A stretch of DNA of 5,285 bases from Oscillospiraceae bacterium (lineage in GTDB: Bacteria; Bacillota; Clostridia; Oscillospirales; Ruminococcaceae), in contig JAFUWP010000260.1 in the NCBI GenBank assembly GCA_017483405.1, positions 1 to 5,285 of the forward strand. The letters are read 5' to 3'. Both the position numbers and the translations under genes were made by a program. This document shows positions 4,077 through 5,285 of this stretch, piece after piece. Each line of letters begins with the position of its first letter. Position 1 is the stretch's first letter. Under the pieces are notes generated by a model. The model did not search any database. It saw only the letters and a program-made list of their open reading frames with translations, and was not told the origin of the DNA.

Positions 4077-5285
4077 TTACTTTGCATACTCTGCAACTCG
4101 GCTTTCACGAATCAGATTGACTTTAATCTGACCCGGGTATTCCATTTCATTTTCAATCTGCTGGGCAATCTGACGGGCAACGAGCACCATTTTTTCATCA
4201 CTGATGACATCCGGCTGAATCATAACACGGATTTCACGGCCTGCCTGTACTGCATAGCATTTTTCAACACCCTTGTAGGATGTACAGATTTCTTCGAGTT
4301 TTTCCAGACGCTTGATGTAACTGTCATAGTTTTCACTTCTTGCGCCAGGACGCGCCGCAGAAATGGCATCGGCGGCCTGTACGATACATGCGATAGCTGT
4401 CCGCGGTTCGACATCATTGTGATGTGCCTCGATAGCGTGGAGCACTTCGGCATTTTCGTGACATTTCCGGCAGACATCCACACCGAGCTGAACGTGAGAA
4501 CCTTCCATTTCGGAAGTCAGTGCCTTGCCGATGTCATGCAGAAGTCCGGCACGTTTGGCAAGATTCACATCCACGCCGAGTTCTGCGGCGAGTACGCCGG
4601 AAAGCTGGGCGACTTCAATGGAATGTGTCAGAACATTCTGCCGGTAGCTGGTTCTGAATTTGAGACGGCCGAGCAGTTTAATCAGTTCATGATTCAGGCC
4701 GTGAACATTGGTTTCCAGAACGGCGCGTTCGCCTTCCTGTTTGATTTTGTGTTCGACTTCGCGTTTGGCCTTTTCGACCATTTCTTCGATACGGCTGGGA
4801 TGAATCCGGCCGTCTGAGATGAGTCTTTCGAGGGCGATTCTGGCAATTTCGCGGCGCACTTGGTCAAAGCATGAGAGCGTGATAGCCTCCGGCGTATCGT
4901 CAATAATCAAATCCACGCCGGTGAGGGTTTCGAGTGTGCGGATATTGCGTCCTTCTCGTCCGATGATTCTGCCTTTCATCTCATCATTTGGCAGAGCCAC
5001 AACGGAAACAGCGGCCTCGGAAACTTGGTCAGAGGCGCATTTTGCGATGGCCAGAGAAACATAGCTTCTTGCTTTTTCTTCGCATTCTTCCTTGAGCTGC
5101 TGTTCATAAGAAGAAATCTTCACGGCTTTTTCGTGAATCAAATCTTCTTCGAGGGTTTTGAGCATATATTCTTTTGCCTGTTCGCGGGTAAATTCCGAGA
5201 TGCGTTCGAGTGTGCTCAACTGTGCCTGACGGATGGTTTCGGCTTCTTCTTTCAGATTTTCAACGGCCTTGATTTTCTCCTGAAC
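4077..5285 (-). CDS. rny: Ribonuclease Y (partial, 5' end beyond window)
   Basis: RNase Y is a membrane-anchored endoribonuclease that starts mRNA decay in many Firmicutes. The 402 visible residues begin inside the coiled-coil region (KAVENLKEEAETIRQAQ, then LERISEFTREQAKEYML). The KH RNA-binding domain has the GRIIGREGRNIR loop at visible residues 105-116. The HD metal-dependent nuclease domain follows, with THS (His 221), LLHDIGKA (His-Asp 250-251), AHHND (His 288-289) and QAADAISAARPGAR (Asp 306). The C-terminus ends in the family-typical RESRVAEYAK. Compared with the roughly 520-residue B. subtilis protein, about 118 N-terminal residues, including the membrane anchor, are outside the window. 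The frame stays open to the edge, so the internal TTG at 5219 is not a start. A strong terminator follows 13 bases after the stop. All key HD residues are present, so the visible part appears intact. Confidence 0.97.
   Translation of the reverse strand, partial: VQEKIKAVENLKEEAETIRQAQLSTLERISEFTREQAKEYMLKTLEEDLIHEKAVKISSYEQQLKEECEEKARSYVSLAIAKCASDQVSEAAVSVVALPNDEMKGRIIGREGRNIRTLETLTGVDLIIDDTPEAITLSCFDQVRREIARIALERLISDGRIHPSRIEEMVEKAKREVEHKIKQEGERAVLETNVHGLNHELIKLLGRLKFRTSYRQNVLTHSIEVAQLSGVLAAELGVDVNLAKRAGLLHDIGKALTSEMEGSHVQLGVDVCRKCHENAEVLHAIEAHHNDVEPRTAIACIVQAADAISAARPGARSENYDSYIKRLEKLEEICTSYKGVEKCYAVQAGREIRVMIQPDVISDEKMVLVARQIAQQIENEMEYPGQIKVNLIRESRVAEYAK

Noticed and set aside
4071..4817. 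Long plus-strand open frame (about 248 codons) opposite rny
   Set aside because: It is an antisense shadow of the well-conserved RNase Y reading frame. The protein is Phe/Cys/His-rich without recognisable domains, and I saw no plausible ribosome-binding site.
5217..5219. TTG as a start codon for rny
   Set aside because: The same frame continues open for 22 more codons to the window edge with coiled-coil sequence typical of RNase Y, so this is an internal Leu codon.

Overview
The window looks like chromosomal DNA from a Gram-positive anaerobe of the Firmicutes, probably class Clostridia (a Ruminococcus-like or Lachnospiraceae-like gut bacterium; genus not certain). This rests on the RNase Y gene, strong AGGAGG-type ribosome-binding sites, a Gram-positive style lipoprotein signal, moderate GC in genes with AT-rich gaps, and an FTR1 permease of the type with an extracytoplasmic N-terminal domain. 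All four credible genes lie on the minus strand, so the biological order runs from high to low coordinates. No plus-strand gene, RNA gene, CRISPR array or insertion sequence was found.

Region 1 (5285-4037): the 3' part of rny (RNase Y, an mRNA-decay endonuclease), cut by the window edge, followed by a perfect GC-rich intrinsic terminator.

Region 2 (4036-2559): a polytopic membrane protein of the O-antigen ligase/polymerase-like family, likely acting on a cell-surface polysaccharide. Its ribosome-binding site directly touches the U-tract of the rny terminator, so its mRNA apparently has to arise by readthrough of that hairpin.

Region 3 (2558-2255): a 304-bp non-coding stretch dense in palindromes. 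It holds a good sigma-A-type promoter (TTGCTT, 17 bp, extended TGC-TAAAAT) and a leader of about 165 nt. The leader contains two hairpins and a segment complementary to the downstream Shine-Dalgarno. The palindrome TTAG-N6-CTAA occurs twice, once over the -10 element and once in the leader. Its half-sites resemble those of DtxR/IdeR-type metal-dependent repressors.

Region 4 (2254-1): an iron-uptake pair. The first gene encodes an FTR1-family high-affinity iron permease that carries an extra C-terminal TM2 domain. The second encodes a P19/Tp34-type iron-binding lipoprotein, truncated by the window start. P19 next to FTR1 is the arrangement of the Campylobacter P19 and E. coli FetMP systems: the lipoprotein would hold metal at the outer face and the permease would move it across the membrane. 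The two genes look co-transcribed from the promoter at about 2430.

The main points of novelty are the FTR1-TM2 fusion, the twin operator-like palindromes, the possible Shine-Dalgarno-sequestering leader, and the terminator that abuts a ribosome-binding site.
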